This document shows positions 63,502-64,000 of a DNA stretch of 64,000 bases, piece after piece (the first letter of the stretch is position 1; each line of letters begins with the position of its first letter). Position numbers and translations under genes: made by a program. Origin of the DNA: Chloroflexales bacterium ZM16-3 (lineage in GTDB: Bacteria > Chloroflexota > Chloroflexia > Chloroflexales > Chloroflexaceae); the NCBI GenBank assembly GCA_004138175.2, contig RYFE02000018.1, positions 1-64,000 on the forward strand, given 5' to 3'. A model generated the notes under the pieces. It was not told where the DNA came from and did not search any database. It saw only the letters and a program-made list of their open reading frames with translations.

Positions 63502-63618
63502 GCAATAGAGCAAAAGGAACGCTGTCACCCTGAGCGAAGCGAAGGGTCCCGACCGGGATTCTTCGCTTCGCTCAGAATGACAGGTAAACGCCACGGCGTT
63601 CCTTACTTGCGGTACTGC
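63502..63618. repeat. Dispersed palindromic element, copy 7 (full length)
   Basis: GCAATAGAGCAAAAGGAACGC on the left (cited in part) and GGCGTTCCTTACTTGCGGTACTGC on the right are inverted, with the same core as copy 1 (CCCTGAGCGAAGCGAAGGGT / ATTCTTCGCTTCGCTCAGAA). It is the copy closest to copy 1. Confidence 0.88.
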
Positions 63619-63887
63619 TATATGACGTATTGTTCATCTGGGGGGCGCTAATCTTTGCGCTATTTTGCACTGCTAATGAATGGATTGTTATGCAATATCA
63701 ACTCTCGGCGTGCTAAAATACGCCACACAGTTAAAGAACATCTCCTCTCATGACGCCGTGTAGTGTCTCCTGCTTCCGTCTTCCGTCGCTTGTCGGCGCA
63801 GGGTGCGATGCATCTTGCCGAATACCTACTACACGGTATATTATATCTACAGACTGGCGGTGGCCGCCATAGTAGAGGAGTCAGGTG
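63619..63887. promoter_or_regulatory. Leader region of the BlaI/MecI-type gene
   Basis: The region is AT-rich. TACTACACGGTATATTATATC near 63826-63846 (cited in part) and a TACAGAC just after could hold a promoter and an ACTACA/TGTAGT-like self-operator, as in BlaI/MecI systems. GTGTAGTGTC at 63758 is a related half-site. AGAGGAG lies before ATG 63888. This is inference. Confidence 0.4.
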
Positions 63888-64000
63888 ATGATGAATCGCA
63901 AAGGCCGTATTGTTACGGCATTTCGCCCGCACAGTGAGGGGTTGTCTAAGCTCTTCGGCTCCCTCGAGTCGGATATTATGGATCTGGTGTGGCAGCACGA
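63888..64000 (+). CDS. BlaI/MecI/CopY-family repressor, N-terminal part (cut by window end)
   Basis: The 37 visible residues read MMNRKGRIVTAFRPHSEG then LSKLFGSLESDIMDLVWQH. The LGxLExxIMxxLW pattern is the start of the winged helix of the BlaI/MecI/CopY family. AGAGGAG stands 7 bases before the ATG. Such repressors are usually followed by an M56 (BlaR1/MecR1-like) membrane peptidase gene, which would lie beyond the window. Confidence 0.7.
   Translation, partial: MMNRKGRIVTAFRPHSEGLSKLFGSLESDIMDLVWQH

Noticed and set aside
63660-63998. Minus-strand open frame at the window end
   Set aside because: It overlaps the BlaI/MecI-like start and its leader, and has no recognisable domain.
1-64000. 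tRNA, rRNA, riboswitch, transposase or phage genes
   Set aside because: I looked for cloverleaf ends, rRNA cores, common riboswitch cores and transposase/integrase motifs and saw none I could support by eye; covariance-model searches would be needed to exclude small RNAs.

Overview
This window looks like a chromosomal stretch of a high-GC member of the Chloroflexota, most likely class Chloroflexia. The placement is an inference. It rests on an auracyanin-like blue-copper lipoprotein, a rhamnose operon with the fused aldolase/dehydrogenase (RhaEW type), a menaquinone/ubiquinone-type methyltransferase, an SUMF1/FGE-domain protein, and many short tandem repeats (7-mers, 8-mers) and palindromes between genes. 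I see no rRNA, tRNA, CRISPR array, transposase or phage gene.

Layout. 0-6.3 kb: a membrane glycan set (two GT39-like membrane proteins, a GT2 dolichyl-phosphate-mannose-synthase-like enzyme, a YbhN-type membrane protein). 6.4-10.5 kb: a methyltransferase, an asparaginase-fold protein that has lost its catalytic threonines, MenG/UbiE, a DUF4230 protein and a degenerate stand-alone receiver. 10.7-16 kb, minus strand: a small protein, an M16 protease pair (one partner inactive), an alpha/beta hydrolase and galactokinase. 16.1-19 kb: an SDR oxidoreductase and an orphan lipoprotein efflux-adaptor. 19.3-32 kb: a complete L-rhamnose regulon (DeoR-family regulator divergent from ABC importer, mutarotase, isomerase, bifunctional aldolase/lactaldehyde dehydrogenase, second aldolase, kinase), with a clear sigma70-like promoter and candidate operators. 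32-41.7 kb: a large cyclase-AAA-TPR regulator, an RluB-like pseudouridine synthase with a huge RRDEGQG-repeat tail, a CoA-binding protein, the blue-copper lipoprotein and a secreted clan GH-A-like hydrolase. 42-53.8 kb: acyl-CoA-binding protein, ParA-like ATPase, amylosucrase, STAS and GAF/PAS signalling proteins, a third M16 protease, class III aminotransferase, GNAT, a DUF697-like membrane protein and a deoxyhypusine-synthase-like enzyme.

53.9-60 kb is the most accessory-looking part: a DUF2357/PD-(D/E)XK nuclease without an McrB partner, a frameshifted gene joining a novel N-terminal module to an FGE-sulfatase domain with a diversity-element-like C-terminus, a GxxExxY protein, a second protein with the same N-terminal module, and an M48 protease. 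The first four are separated by inverted clusters of an 8-bp repeat (TGAGGCAC), which abuts the -10 box of one gene. 60-64 kb: an MFS transporter coupled to a GH1 beta-glucosidase, a haem-binding-domain protein, and the start of a BlaI/MecI-type regulator cut by the window edge.

Repeats are a main theme. A palindromic element of about 60-115 bp occurs seven times. A second element with AGGGCTG-TGCAACGTCC ends occurs three times. Several near-perfect 45-51-bp palindromes have different arms, and most of these share a GCGAAGC (or GCGTAGC) apex. Period-7 repeats invade intergenic DNA and some coding ends.
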